From assembly GCA_037367405.1 (NCBI GenBank), contig JAZKJV010003126.1, positions 1-64,000 of the forward strand: DNA of 64,000 nt, written 5' to 3'. Shown here one piece after another: positions 23,822 through 36,503 of the stretch (its first letter is position 1; the number at the start of each line of letters is the position of its first letter). The DNA comes from Ottelia alismoides. Lineage: Eukaryota > Streptophyta > Magnoliopsida > Alismatales > Hydrocharitaceae. The position numbers were made by a program, and so were the translations under genes. The notes below the pieces were generated by a model, which did no database searches, was not told where the DNA came from, and worked only from the letters and a program-made list of their open reading frames with translations.

Positions 23822-26467
23822 TGATGAATCTGATATTCATCACTCTAAAAGATAATAATTAAGCTCAGTTCCCCAAAATTCATCTGCATTTTATCCATTA
23901 TTCTGTATAATTAGCATTCATGCATGTATAAATAATAATAGCATTTTATCACTCATATTGCATAAAATAAGAAGCCAAAAATCCCAACCCAATTGACCTA
24001 TAAATAGGCTAACTTCTCTGATTTTTAACTAATTCATGCTATTGAAACTAGTCCATTGTGTACATATGACTAACAAGAATAAATGAAAAATACAAAAAAA
24101 TCATTAACGTAAATAAATGCTCCAGAAACTAAAACCCTAGTTTCAGGATTCTCGGGCTAAAATGTTGATATCTTCCTCATACAGTGTTCAATTTGATCCT
24201 ACTCACTTTTGAACTAATGGACATTCAATTACCTTCAAAACAAGATCAAATTCAAGTGAATCAGAGCTCATATGTGAAAGTTGGGTTTTGGGCCTCTTTT
24301 GTACATTGTGTATTTTACCTCATTTTGACCTATTATTTTATGTACATAATTAACTCATTTTATTTATTTTTCATTTATTATCTTTGATAAAAGTTTTTTA
24401 AAAATGCACGGAAATACAAATCTAAAATAAGTTTGGAATCAAAGAAACTAACTAAGTCCTATTCTTCACAAACTGTTTGTAGAAAAGTCCTCTTTTCGTA
24501 TTTTATTTCATTTCTTCATTGTCTTAATTAATAAAAATCAAAAAAATTATATGAATGTGTATATATTCATATTTTATTTTATCGTATTTTTTCAGATTTT
24601 TTATATTATTAAAAAAACTAAAAAATATTAAACCCAAAAATCAAGATTTTCTATGTACATAGAATACCCCAAAAATATCAATTTGTGCAGATGATCGATT
24701 TTGGTTTTGGTCCCTTCATAAAGGTTGTAGATCTCATCGACATGAGTAACTTTTGTGAAGAAAATTTTTCGATCCAATCTCGTTTGCTATTTTTTTGTTT
24801 TTGATTTTTCATGAACGGGCACGTGGCTGCTCCTGGAGTCACCACGTATCACTCATTTTTTTGTATTTATTTTTTTATTTTATAAAAAAAATAAATAATA
24901 AATTAAATAAAAATTAAGATGGAGACATGGTCGCACGAGGGTCGTTCGATCTCAGCCAATCGGACGGCACCTGTGCATCTTCCACCTCGTCACCTTTCTC
25001 GATTCGCACCCTCTTTCCCCTTTTGGTTGGCGCCTCCCACGATCCGTGCACCATCTACGACCACCTCCCATCTCTAATCTGCTCTATATCAATCCCTGCC
25101 ATCTGAGATTGCCACGGCTACCGGGTCCGCGATTTTCGCTGCTCACCACAACCTCCCTGATCTCCTTCCATGTGTGTCTTCTTTCCCCTTCCCGATCTCC
25201 ACCACAAATCTCACAGGTACCTCCACTCCGTTGGGTCTCCGCCTCCCTCTCTACGTCGACGACCGATGACTGAAGACCAACCAGCCTCTCTGCCTCTCGT
25301 CAGACGTGCATCACCGAGCACAGTGCCTGAGACCCCCTCCCGCGTGCACTGCACGTGCATGGTGGGGAACTTGCATTCAACCCTTTGGATCTTGCCCTAT
25401 TCACGCCGAAGTCCAACCGCTAGGGGGCACGTGCTGTATGTGTGTCCACATGGGAATTTGCAGCAACCCCTTCCGAAGTTTAGGTAATTTTATTTAGGTC
25501 TTTGTTCAATAATTTTATTTTATTTTATTATTGTAATATTGCGAACAGATCCCTGACTTTTCCTGTAGTTTTGAGCCTCTTTTTAACATCATTTTATGAT
25601 TTAAAAATTACACTTTGTTTCTTCAATTAATTCTCTACCTTGTGGCATGCTCATCATATTTTAATGCTCATTAGTTAATTACTAAATAATATTCTAATAA
25701 AAAATATATACTTTGCCCACTCTACACTCGGAAATTTTAAATTAAATAACCATTGCCCTAAATTTGCCAAAAATTCGACGCAGGACTAATTATGTTTTAC
25801 ATTGTTCTCAAAAAGAACTGCATTTGCATGCAAAGTTTTCTCTATAAAAATCATTTTGTGTGTTTCAGTAATTAATTTTTAATAGGTGTTAAAGTCAACA
25901 TTTTTAGAGTTTAGGATTTATTTCAAGATATATTACATAATGATATATCTTAGATAATTTCATTTCTTGAAAATAAGTAGATTTAATATTTATTATGATT
26001 AATTATTGAAAATCACATTTTTTGCAATCATAAATTCAATATTTATTCATCTTGCATTCAAAAATTCCAAAAATACTATAGTGTGTTCATTTCAGCATTA
26101 TTTACATTTCGACCAAGTTTCATGATTTTTAGACACTTTTTAACTGAAAAATTGCATTTTAGTCCCTAAAACTAGCCACATATGTATTTGCATTCCAAAA
26201 TTGCATTAAAAATACCAAAAAAATATTCCGCCTAAAAAACCACACACAAAATTCGATAAACATAATTTGAGGGTGTTCCTTTGCCTCCTTGAGTTCGACC
26301 TTGGGACTTGCCTAAGTAAAATAAACATAAAATCCCTCGAATTAATTGGATTAAATTTCTAAGTGATCATTTCTTGATTTATTCTGATTACCCGCCTACA
26401 ACGAAACATCATATATTTCAAGAACTGAATTCACACCAATTAAAGTAGGGAAATTTGCGAAAAATCA
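23822..26467 (+). repeat. Element B 3' LTR (internally deleted)
   Basis: It begins TGATGAAT (loop CTGAT) ATTCATCA. It follows the 5' LTR but lacks the segment equivalent to about 7212-7840, which contains the TATA box. Decayed G-box arms are ACGTGG (24821-24826) and CCACGT (24842-24847). The 3' hairpin is CTTGGG, ACTTG, CCTAAG (26300-26316). Confidence 0.8.
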
Positions 26468-27788
26468 TGCACCACACCTATAAAGGGTATATTTGCACAC
26501 AGCCCCATGTTTTTATTTCATTTTCAAATAAGTCCTTGTTTGGACACGTGTCTTCTCGTAATAATTTGAACTTTTGCATTGCTATCATTTGCATTTATTT
26601 TAATTGCATTTAAGTCACATTTGGACTGCAAGCATGCTTGGCACATGCATTTTGTGAAATTTGCAATAAAAATATTATACTTTTATGTTTGTTTAGTCCC
26701 TAGAATTAAATTTTTTACATTTAGGCCCATTCCAGCGGAGCTTAAGTAACTACGCACGAGATTTCCTTGAAAATTTACACAATATACCCCATAGTTTTTA
26801 TAATTGTTAACATTTAATCCTTAAACTTTAAATAATTACGTATATGCCCTATGAGTCTGCATTTATTTTGCATGTTTAAAATTAAATAAAAATATCAAAA
26901 CTTGTTTAAAAATTCCACAAAAAATCACCTAGCATTTTGTTACTCACATCATTCATCCTTAAATTTCATTTTGCACTTCCATCATATTAATTATTTATAA
27001 AAAAATAAAAAAACAATCCAAAAATTCCTTATTTGCATCCAAAAATCAATAAAAATGTAAAAAAATCCAAAAAGTCTAAAAAATCTTGTTTGTTATTTTG
27101 ATTTATTTTAATTTTTATATATTTTTTCATTTATATTTCTCATAAAAACCATAAAAATCATATAACATTCAAAAAATTCATAAAAATTATTTAAAAACTA
27201 AAAAATCATAAAACCACTCACTAGAAAATACAAAAAAATATCTTTCAGTGTGTGTACATTTAATCCATTTTTTATTTCATTTGCTATTTTAAAAAATCAA
27301 AAAGATTCGCATTGCATTCTATTATTAATTTCCTTTAAATATTCCATTATTTTTAGAAAATAAAAAAATCTACTAAAAATTAAAAATTAAAAAATAAGAA
27401 TCAAAAAATTAAATAAAAAAATATAAAAATTAAAATTCCATTAAAAATACTAAATTCAAAAATACAAAAACAAAGGATAGTATGCATAGAGATTCCTTGA
27501 ATCTTTTCATTGATTTTTCAATTAATCGAATAACCCTTGGGATTTTTTTGTAGACTCCTTGAGTTCGATCCTGTTAGCTATACAGGTAAATTAAATAGCA
27601 ATGTTCTCTCTCTACATGTTCTCTATTTATTTTTTCTTGAGAATAGAATAAATTTTTGTTTAATGCTTCTTCTGGTTGCGATGACCACAATTTCATTTGT
27701 GAATAACTCATTTAAATAAAAACCAGAATTCTAGTGATTCAATAGATTTATACATTGATTGTGATTATGGGTCCATTCACGTTCATCA
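26468..27788 (+). repeat. Element D 5' LTR, right part
   Basis: It continues the LTR left at 5777: low-GC sequence of the type also seen at 38.9-39.9 kb in the 3' LTR. Near its end it has the conserved GAGTTCGA followed by CCTGT (27570-27574), a 7-base loop, ACAGG (27582-27586), and it ends TTCATCA at 27788. No tRNA-Asp primer site follows; CTTTGAGTTGGTAGATCC is not recognised. Confidence 0.65.
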
Positions 27789-29797
27789 TTCTTTGAGTTG
27801 GTAGATCCACGAGTCTTTGAGTTCTTCATTTTATTGAGTCCCCCCTTTCTTTGTACATATTATTTATCTTCTTTATTGAGTGGTGATATTGGGTCTTGAT
27901 CTTCACTTATGTAGAAGGATTTTGCAGCTATATCCTTACCCACATTACCCTCTCTCAGGTACAATTTAAGAAGACTCTCTTCTTGGACCACAATTTTGTC
28001 TTTTTTGACCATTCTCATCCACCCTCCACATTCCATTCCGTCATCCATTCTTCCATCCATGAATGTTGTGCTCGTAAATGAGGCCCGCATAGAGGTTGTG
28101 ATTTCAAGAACTATTTGTGTAATCCAGGCAGACTTGAGGATACCGATATTAATATGTGCATAGATATTATTGAGGATTCTGATTTTGGCATGATTACAGG
28201 TGTGACTCTTCATTGAAGATTTTTGATCTCGCACACCAGATTGAAGATGTGATTGATTCACGATGATTTGATGATGATTCCATGAGTTACGATTGTACGA
28301 TCTTTTATGTGGTTCTGCCCTTCTTGATTCAGATGTTTGATGTATTATCTTTATATGTGCTTCAGAGCAACGGTGTTCAGAACCCACATACTTGTCTTCT
28401 TGACTTACCCATCCTCCATCTCCCGACTCCCCTATCCCCATTTAGCACTTCGAGGATCTCTTTAGGACATATTGATCCATCTAAGTTGTTTTGGTTGATT
28501 TGGGGGACTGCACTGCAATTGCCCCGATGATTTCTTATCCCTCCCATAGCTTTATGCCCTCCTGTTGACTAGTGATTGATTGATTATTTTTGAGGACCTG
28601 AGACCTGATGCCAACATTTGCCTTATTTGATTGACTTAATTTGCATTACTACCCGAGAACTAGTTGTGGGAGAATACAACATTTTCTTTATGATCGGTTT
28701 CGCTCAATGCTTGTGTGTCCATCTTTGTGGAGCACGAAACCGAGTCATCTGATATGAGCTTTGGTTTCATTGTCTTATTGTGTGTCTGATCTGTCAAAAC
28801 ACGAGATCTTTTTCCTGGACTCATTTGAGTATTCTCTCCTTGATGGTCCTCGTAAGGATGAGCCCCATTCATATGATTATTCCATGCCGAGTTCACAGAA
28901 CTCTCTGAGGGTTATCTGTGGGAGACTGTGACATCTTCGAGGTCTTCCGATCTCTTCTGCTAGGTAGCCGATCTGTCGCATGTCAATACTACTTCTGCTG
29001 ATCTATTTGATGGATCCGACTCTTTTGAGTCTTCTGTCCTGGACGACCCTCGCAAGGACGAGTTATGTTCTCATTATTCATTTCTTAGCATGTATCACTC
29101 CGCGAAGGTTATCTGTACGAGGATACATCATTTTGTGGGTACTCGAATCACTTCTAGTGTCTCCAATCTTTTGTAACACGAAGGTGAGTCCTTTGATTTG
29201 TGTACTTGGTCTCCTCTCTGGTTGTGTATCCAATTTGGCGGATCACGAGACTGAGTCATCTGATTTTTTTGAGATCTCATACCCATCTGAGTATGCTCAC
29301 CTTGACGACTCTCACAAGGTTGAGCTGGGTCTTGTGGTATTCGATGTGTTCCTGATCTTTTGACCTTATGTCCTTCGGATATCGAGATGCATAGACAAAC
29401 TCTTATTCTTCACTTTTTCGTATCTTCCTAAGACTATGAGTGACATTGAGGAATTTGTATTGTTCCTTCCTCCTTTGTGTCTTACGATATCGTCCATGAT
29501 CTCTCACTCTATTCCTATGAGTCGATGTTCTGCTTCTTGCTGCGGGATTTTGGCTTCGTTTTCGATCGCTTTTACCTGATAGCAGACACCCACTTGATTA
29601 CTTATTAGGGTGTCTTTCTATTTATGACTGCATTACCATTCTCATAGGGAGACGATGACGATAGTACGGTATTCGATTGTAGATACCGTCCTGCTCTTCA
29701 CCAGTCTTTATTGCATCTATATATATTATGTTTTGTCTTTTCATTATTTCTCCTATGCGTCATGTGTACCCCAGATCATTCGCCATATATGTGTGTC
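27789..29797 (+). other. Element D interior, upstream of the hairpin array, degenerate
   Basis: No intact frame on the plus strand. A region at 28725-29350 has three loose repeats with the phrases CGAGTCATCTGAT, TTTGAGTCTTCT and CCTCGCAAGGACGAG (also CCTCGTAAGGATGAG and CTCTCACAAGGTTGAG). These could be the decayed acidic/Ser region found before the array in B and C. A long minus-strand open frame at 27860-28441 (copy at 32219-32695) is antisense to this region and shows no family features. Confidence 0.5.
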
Positions 29798-30290
29798 TAT
29801 GCTTAGGACGTACTTTGTCCTAAGTATAGGGGGTGCACCCATTATGTTTATTCTTTCTTCGTTCCATTTCATTACTCTTATTGTTTCCTATACTTAGGGC
29901 TCTTTTACACTAAGTATAGGGGGAGCGATGTATACATTCTCCCCCATGATTTTATCTTTCCTTTTGATCCCCTCCATTGTCTCCTCTCTAGTTGATTTTC
30001 TCTGCTATACTTAGGGATATCTTACCCTAAGTATAGGGGGAGACGGACCTAGTTGTGATTTGTTTATTACCACCCCCGACCCTCCCTGCACGTAGATACG
30101 ACCTGTTATACTTAGGATTATTTCATCTTAAGTATAGTGGGGGCGATCGACTTCTCATTCATTCATTTCTTCCTTCTTTCATTCCTTTCATGTTCATTAT
30201 TCTTTAGGGTTTTCTATACTCATTACGAGTTATGTCTTCTCTTTTTCCTTTTGGACTATGAGGACATAGCTCAAGGTAAGTATTGGGTGG
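29798..30290 (+). promoter_or_regulatory. Hairpin/polypurine array of element D, copy 1 (5 units)
   Basis: Unit 1: CTTAGGAC (29802-29809)/GTCCTAAG (29817-29824). Unit 2: CCTATACTTA (29887-29896)/TAAGTATAGG (29911-29920). Unit 3: CTATACTTAGGG (30005-30016)/CCCTAAGTATAG (30025-30036), 12 bp perfect. Unit 4: TATACTTAGGAT (30097-30108)/ATCTTAAGTATA (30115-30126), one G-U. Unit 5: terminal type TTATGTCTTC...GAGGACATAGC (30230-30270), then GTAAGTATTGGG. Units 1-4 run into TAGGGGG or TAGTGGGGG. Confidence 0.85.
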
Positions 30291-31568
30291 TTGTATATAC
30301 GTTCTATATAATTCAGTCATAACTCGTACTTTCATATCTTCGCAATAAGCATGTCCAACTTACTATATATACATATCCAGTTCATTAAACCAATTAATAA
30401 AAAAAAGCATATTATTCCTCATTTTTTTCCAATAGATACTGATTATTAAATTAGGTTAAAATGTTTTGCAAAATATTTGAAAAATAGTTTGGAAATCAAC
30501 ATGAAAAATATTTTGAAAAATTCTTGAAGTATACTTTGTAAAATGTTTTCAACCTTTGTAAAATTATTTTGGTTGTACAATTTGTTTTCTTTGTGTGAAA
30601 TAAAATGTTTTGAAAATCTATTTGCAAATGGATTTAAAAATGGTTGCAAAAATATTTGAAAATCTATATATATTGTTCGAAAACTTTTGTAAAATGATTT
30701 TCAAATGTTTGTAAAAAATATTATGAAAAATGTTTTTGGACTATAGTTTTCAAAATTATTTATGATTTTCAAGTAAGTTTGAGGATTATATACTTCATAC
30801 AAGTAAATCAACATTCTTCACTAATTGTATATATCTATAAAAATAAGAACATATCCCTTATGTAAATCCTTAAAAACCCTAATTCTTGTTGGTAATAGAT
30901 GCATGTCAGTGTAAATATTTTAACATACTTCCCTTTTTGATTTAAAAATCTTTTGTTTTGAGAAATCCCAAAGATATTTGCAAAATTTTTTTGAAAATTG
31001 CATAAAAAATTGCAAAACCTTTTTTTCAAAAATCCATAAAAAGCTCAAAATTATAAAAATTACATCACGGAATTTTTTTCAATGCACTGTACATAGCATT
31101 CGCATTTTTCGAATTGAGTTTTACAATTGAACTAGTTTGAGTAAAGTCGAAGATTGCAGTTTTGTTGGACCTTAATGCACCTAACTTCATTAAAATCTTA
31201 GAGGAATTAGATTTGAGGTACTTCATGTCTATTTAGACTTAATTCTTTAAGATCAGGGATGGGTTCAAGACACCTCAACTGCTTAACTAGAACTTTTTTT
31301 AGATACATGCATGACTCTTATCGGTCGTGACCAAACTTGGACCTTTGCACCTTTTACTTGTCTCAACTTAGTTGGAGTGGTGGGGGATTTGATTTGCTGG
31401 TATGAGACGCACACAAGTGGAAGCATTCATCCTCATCTATGGACGGAACTGCATCCCAACCCATCCAATGGCGTCGACATCTAAAGACAGGAGAGTATGG
31501 GTTGCAATAATGCTTCAAAGGATGGATAGTCTTCTGGCTCAAGAGGAAAAACTCCTTATGTAAATGTT
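30291..31568 (+). other. Element D interior after the array, copy 1
   Basis: AT-rich, with many AAAATATTTTG-type stretches. The 3' block with GACATCTAAAGACAGGAGAG (31478-31497) is shared with B and C. No gene is seen. Confidence 0.55.
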
Positions 31569-31581
31569 GCTTGTGTCTTAT

Positions 31582-34500
31582 TTTCCTTTAAATATTCCAT
31601 TATTTTTAGAAAATAAAAAAATCTATTAAAAAATTAAAAATTAAAAAATAAGAATCAGAAAATTAAATAAAAAATATAAAAATTAAAATTCCATTAAAAA
31701 TACTAAATTCAAAAATACAAAAACCAAGCATAGTATGCATAGAGATTCCTTGACTCTTTTCATTGATTTTTCAATTAATCGAATAACCCTTGTGATTTTT
31801 TTGTAGCCTCCTTAAGTTCGATCCTGTTAGCTATACAGGTAAATTAAATAGCAAAGTTCTCTCTCTACATGTTCTCTATTTATTTTTACTTGAGAATAGA
31901 ATAAATTTTTGTTTAATACTTCTTCTGGTTGCGATGACCACAATTTCATTTGTGAATAACTCATTTAAATAAAAACCAGAATTCTAGTGATTCAATAGAT
32001 TTATACATTGATTGTGATTTTGGGTCCGTTCACGTTCATCATTCTTTGAGTTGGTAGATCCACGAGTCTTTGAGTTCTTCATTTTATTGAGTCCCCCCTT
32101 TCTTTGTACATATTATTTATCTTCTTTATTGAGTCATGATATTGGGTCTTGATCTTCACTTTTGTAGAAGGATTTTGTGGCTATCTCCTTGCCCACATCA
32201 CCCTCTCTCGGGTACAATTTAAGAAGACTCTCTTCTTGGACCACCATTTTGCCTTTGTTTGACCATTCTCATCCACCCTCCACATTCCATTTCGTCATCC
32301 ATTCTTCCATCCAGGAATGTTGTGCTCGTAAATGAGGCCCGCATAGAGGTTGTGATTTCAAGAACTATTCGTGCAATCCAGGCAGACTTGAGGATACCGA
32401 TATTAATATGTGCATAGATATTATTGAGGATTCTGATTTTGGCACGATTACAGGTGTGACTCTTCATTGAAGATTTTTGATCTCGCACACCAGATTGAAG
32501 ATGTGATTGATTCCCAATGATTTGGTGATGATTCCATGAGTTACGATTGTACGATCTTTTATGTGGTTCTGCCCTTCTTGATTCAGATGTTTGATGTATT
32601 ATCTTTATATGTGCTTCAGAGCAACGGTGTTCGGAACCCACATACTCATCTTCTTGACTTACCCATCCTCCATCTCCCGACTCCCCTATCCCCATTTAGC
32701 ACTTCGAGGATCTCTTTAGGACATATTGATCCATCTAAGTTGTTTTGGTTGATTTGAGGGACTGCATAGCAATTGTCCCGATGATTTCTTATCCCTCCCA
32801 TAGCTTTATGCCCTCATGTTGTCTAGTGATTGATTGAATATTTTTTAGGACCTGAGACCTGATGCCAAAATTTCCCTTATTTGATTGACTTAATTTGCAT
32901 TACTACCCAAGAACTAGTTGTGGGAGAATACAACATTTTCTTTACGATCGGTTTCGCTCAATGCCTGTGTGTCCATCTTGGAGGAGCACGAAACCGAGTC
33001 ATCTGATATGAGCTTTAAGTCTCATTGTCTTTTTGTGTGTCTGATCTGTCAAAACACGAGATCTTTTTCCTGGACTCCTTTGAGTCTTCTCTCCTTGATG
33101 GTCCTCGTAAGGATGAGCCTCATTCATCTGATTATTCCATGCCGAGTTCACAGTACTCTCCGAGGGTTATCTGTGGGAGACTGTGACATCTTCGAGGTCT
33201 TCCGATCTCTTCTGCTAGGTAGTTGATCTGTCGCCTGTTAATACTACTTCTGCTGATCTATTTGATGGATCCGACTCTTTTGAGTCTTATACCTTGACGA
33301 CCCTCGCAAGGACGAGTTCTGTTCTCATTATTCATTGCTTAGCACGTATCACTCCCTGAAGGTTATCTGCGGGAGGATACATCATTTTGTGGGTACTCTA
33401 TTCACTTCTGGCGTCTCCAATCTTGTCTAACATGAAGGTGAGTCCTCTGATTTGTGTACTTGGTCTCCTCTCTGGTTGTGTATCCTATTTGGCGGATCAC
33501 GAGACTGAGTCATCTGATTTTTTTGAGATCTCGGACCCATCTGAATATGCTCACCTTGACGACCCTCACAAGGTTGAGCTGGGTCTTGTGGTATTCGGTG
33601 TGTTCCTGATCTTTTGACCATATGTCCATCGGATATCAAGATGCATAGAAAAACTCTTATTCTTTACTTTTTCGTATCTTCCTAAGACTATGAGTGACAT
33701 TAAGGAATCTATATTGTTCCTTCCTCCTTTTTGTCTTACGATATCGGCCATGATCTCTCACTCTATTCCTATGAGTCGATGTTCTGCTTCTTGCTACGGG
33801 ATCTTGGCTTAGTTTTCGATCGCTTTTACCCGATAGCAGACACCCACTTGATTTCTTATTAGGGTGTCTTTCTATTTATGACCGCATTACCATTCTCATA
33901 CGGAGACGATGATGAGAGTACAGTATTCGATTGTCAGATACCGTCCTGCTCTTCACCAGTCTTTACTGCATCTATATATATTGTGTTTTATCTTTTCATT
34001 ATTTCTCTTATGTGTCATGCATACCCCAGATCATTCGCCATATATGTGTGTCTATGCTTAGGACATACTTTGTCCTAAGTATACGGGGGCACCCATTATG
34101 TTTGTTCTTTCTTCGTTCCATTTCATTACTCTTATTATTTCCTATACTTAGGGCTCTTTTACACTAGTATAGGGCGAGCGATGTATACATTCTCCCCTGT
34201 GATTTTATCTTTCCTTTTGATCCCCTCAATTGTCTCCTCTCTAGTTGATTTTCTCTGCTATACTTTGGGATATCTTACCCTAAGTATAGGAGGAGACGGA
34301 CCTAGTTGTGATTTGTTTATTACCTCCCTCGACCCTCCCTGCACGTAGATACGACCTGTTATACTTAGGATTATTTCATCTTAAGTATAGTGGGGGCGAT
34401 CGACTTCTCATTCATTCATTTCTTCCTTCTTTCATTCATTTCATGTTCATTATTCTTTAGGGTTTTCTAAACTCAGTACGAGTTATGTCTTCTCTTTTTT

Positions 34501-35815
34501 CCTTTTGGCCTATGAGTACATAGCTCAAGCTAAGTATTGGGTGGTTGTATATACGTTCTATATAATTCAGTCATAACTCGTACTTTCATATCTTCACAAT
34601 AAGCATGTCTAACTTACTATATATACATATCCAATTCATTAAACCAACTAATAAAAAGATGCATATTATTCCTCAAATTATTTCAATAGATACTAACTAC
34701 TAAATTAGGTTAAATGTTTTGCAAAATATTTGAAAAATAGTTTGGAAATCAACATGAAAAATATTTTGAAAACTTCTTGAAATATACTTTGTAAATTGTT
34801 CTTAACCTTTGTAAAATTATTTTGGTTGTACAAATTTCTTTTCTTTGTGAAATAAAATGTTTTGAAAATCTATTTGCAAATGGGTTTAAAAATGGTTGCA
34901 AAAATATTTGAAAATCCATATATATTGTTCGAAAACTTTTGTAAAATGATTTTCAAATGTTTGTAAAAATTATGAAAAATTATTTTGGATTATAGTTTTC
35001 AAAATTATTTATGATTTTCAAATAAGATTGAGGATTATATACTTCATACAAGTAAATCAACATTCTTCACTAATTGTATATATCTATAAAAATAAGAACA
35101 TATCCCTTATGTAAATCCTTGAAAACCCTAATTCTTGTTGGTAATAGATGCATGCCAGCGTAAATATTTGCACATACTTCCCTTTTTGTTTTAAAAAGCT
35201 TTTGTTTTGAGAAATCCCAATAATATTTGCAAAATCTTTTTGAAAATTGCATAAAAAACTGTAAAACCTTTTTCAAAAATCCATAAAAATCTCAAAATTA
35301 TAAAAATTACATCACGGAATTTTTTTCATTGCATTGTACATAGCATTCGCATTTTTCGAATTGAGTTTGACAATTGAACTAGTCTGAGTAAATTCGAAGA
35401 TTGGAGTTTGTTGGACCTTAATGCACCTAACTTCATTGGAACCTTATAGGAATTAGATTTGAGGTACTTCAGGTCTATTTAGACTTAATTCTCTGAGATC
35501 AGGGATGGGTTCAAGACACCTCAACTGCTTAACTAGAACTTTTTTGAGATACATGCATGACTCTTGTCGGTCGTGACCAAACTTGGACCTTTGCACCTTT
35601 TACTTGTCTCAACTCAGTTGGAGTGGTGGGGGGATTCAATTTGCTGGTATGAGACGCACACAAGTGGAAACATTCATCCTCATCTATGGAGGGAACTGCA
35701 TCCCAACCCTTCCAATGGCGTCGACATCTAAAGACAGGAGAGTATGGGTTGCAATAATGCTTCAAAGGATGGATAGTCTTCTGGCTCAAGAGGAAAAACT
35801 CCTTATGTAAATCTT
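31582..35815 (+). repeat. 4.2 kb direct tandem duplication, copy 2
   Basis: It begins with a second copy of the last about 460 bp of the D LTR (31582-32041, ending TTCATCA) and then repeats the interior. The interior continues past 35815 with unique sequence to the polypurine tract. The arrangement fits either a direct duplication or an LTR-int-LTR-int-LTR tandem whose middle LTR lost its first about 3.3 kb. Confidence 0.9.
34055..34545 (+). promoter_or_regulatory. Hairpin/polypurine array of element D, copy 2 (5 units)
   Basis: The same five units as copy 1. Unit 1 keeps CTTAGGAC/GTCCTAAG with one loop change. Unit 3 has CTTTGGG in place of CTTAGGG and so one mismatch. Unit 2 has lost part of its 3' arm (ACACTAGTATAGGGCG). 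Confidence 0.8.
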
Positions 35816-36488
35816 GTTTTATATAGTATTTCAAAAAAAGTTTTAAAATAAAGACTCCAAAAAAGTGGACAAGTCTGATTGAAAAAAAAAATATTTCCCG
35901 CTAAAGTATGTATATATTTGAAATAATCAAGCTTGAGCTTCAAAGTCATATCATGTGAGCCTAGTGTCAGATGACTTGACTACATTGGTCATGCATCCCC
36001 GGATAGGTAGCTACACTGACTACAGTCCATTCTTCTCTTTACCCCATCCTCTTGAGTTGAATGCTCTTGAAATTATAAGGGAATACCCCTCTCCTCGGGG
36101 AAAGAGTTCTCGGATTGGGGAATCGTAGAGTTTCCATGCTAAAGAAGTCAGTTCTTTTATCATTAGTTTGGGAAGAGCCACTATCTCTTACATTGTAGAA
36201 GTCGGCTTCATAGTCGTAAGGGTTTGTGTATGATGTAGACTAGTTTTAACATGGCTATTGAGGTGGTTCGAACCGAGTTCTGTGACTCTCGAAGGCTGTT
36301 GTGTTTTTAATCTGGTTCCCAGCTAGGTTCCACACACATTTCCACACCAAGGTCTGACTCGAGCTATAAACTTTGATTTTGTGAAGACAAGTTTGATAAT
36401 TAAAATCAATACACTTTCTTTCTTTTTGTTTTCTTTGTTTTTATTTTTATGCACTCATTGCATAAGTGTTTGCTAGCAACTAGTAAAG
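35816..36488 (+). other. Element D 3' region, single copy
   Basis: It is present only after copy 2. It contains GATGACTTGACTACATTGGTCA (35968-35989), related to GATGACTACACTGGTCA of element B (23430-23446). No gene is seen. Confidence 0.5.
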
Positions 36489-36503
36489 GCAAGTATATGG
36501 GGG
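36489..36503 (+). other. Polypurine tract of element D
   Basis: GGCAAGTATATGGGGG abuts TGATGAATATCC of the 3' LTR. It is the same AAGTATA(T)GGGGG motif as in the hairpin array. Confidence 0.7.

Larger units (their letters stand above)
5778..26467 (+). mobile_element. Element B: non-autonomous Athila-like LTR retrotransposon carrying nested element A
   Basis: LTRs are 5778-9024 and 23822-26467. The order is 5' LTR, degraded tRNA-Asp primer site, long leader, gag/protease-like frame broken by element A, acidic Ser-rich C-terminal part, array of hairpins, 3' region, 3' LTR. No RT, RNase H or integrase motif is visible. It is inserted in the 5' LTR of element D. The flanking 5-mers (TCCCT at 5773-5777 and TGCAC at 26468-26472) do not match, so the target duplication has decayed or been lost. 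Confidence 0.8.
27329..31568 (+). repeat. 4.2 kb direct tandem duplication, copy 1
   Basis: It starts in the tail of the D 5' LTR (TTTCCTTTAAATATTCC) and ends in the interior after CTCCTTATGTAAAT. Copy 2 is at 31582-35815 with an offset of about 4253 bp and looks about 95% identical by eye. Copy 1 lacks the last 0.69 kb of the interior. Confidence 0.9.

Noticed and set aside
27860..28441. 193-codon open frame on the minus strand, with a 158-codon relative at 32219-32695
   Set aside because: It is antisense to the interior of element D, appears twice only because of the tandem duplication, has no recognisable domain, and the copies differ by frame-breaking changes.
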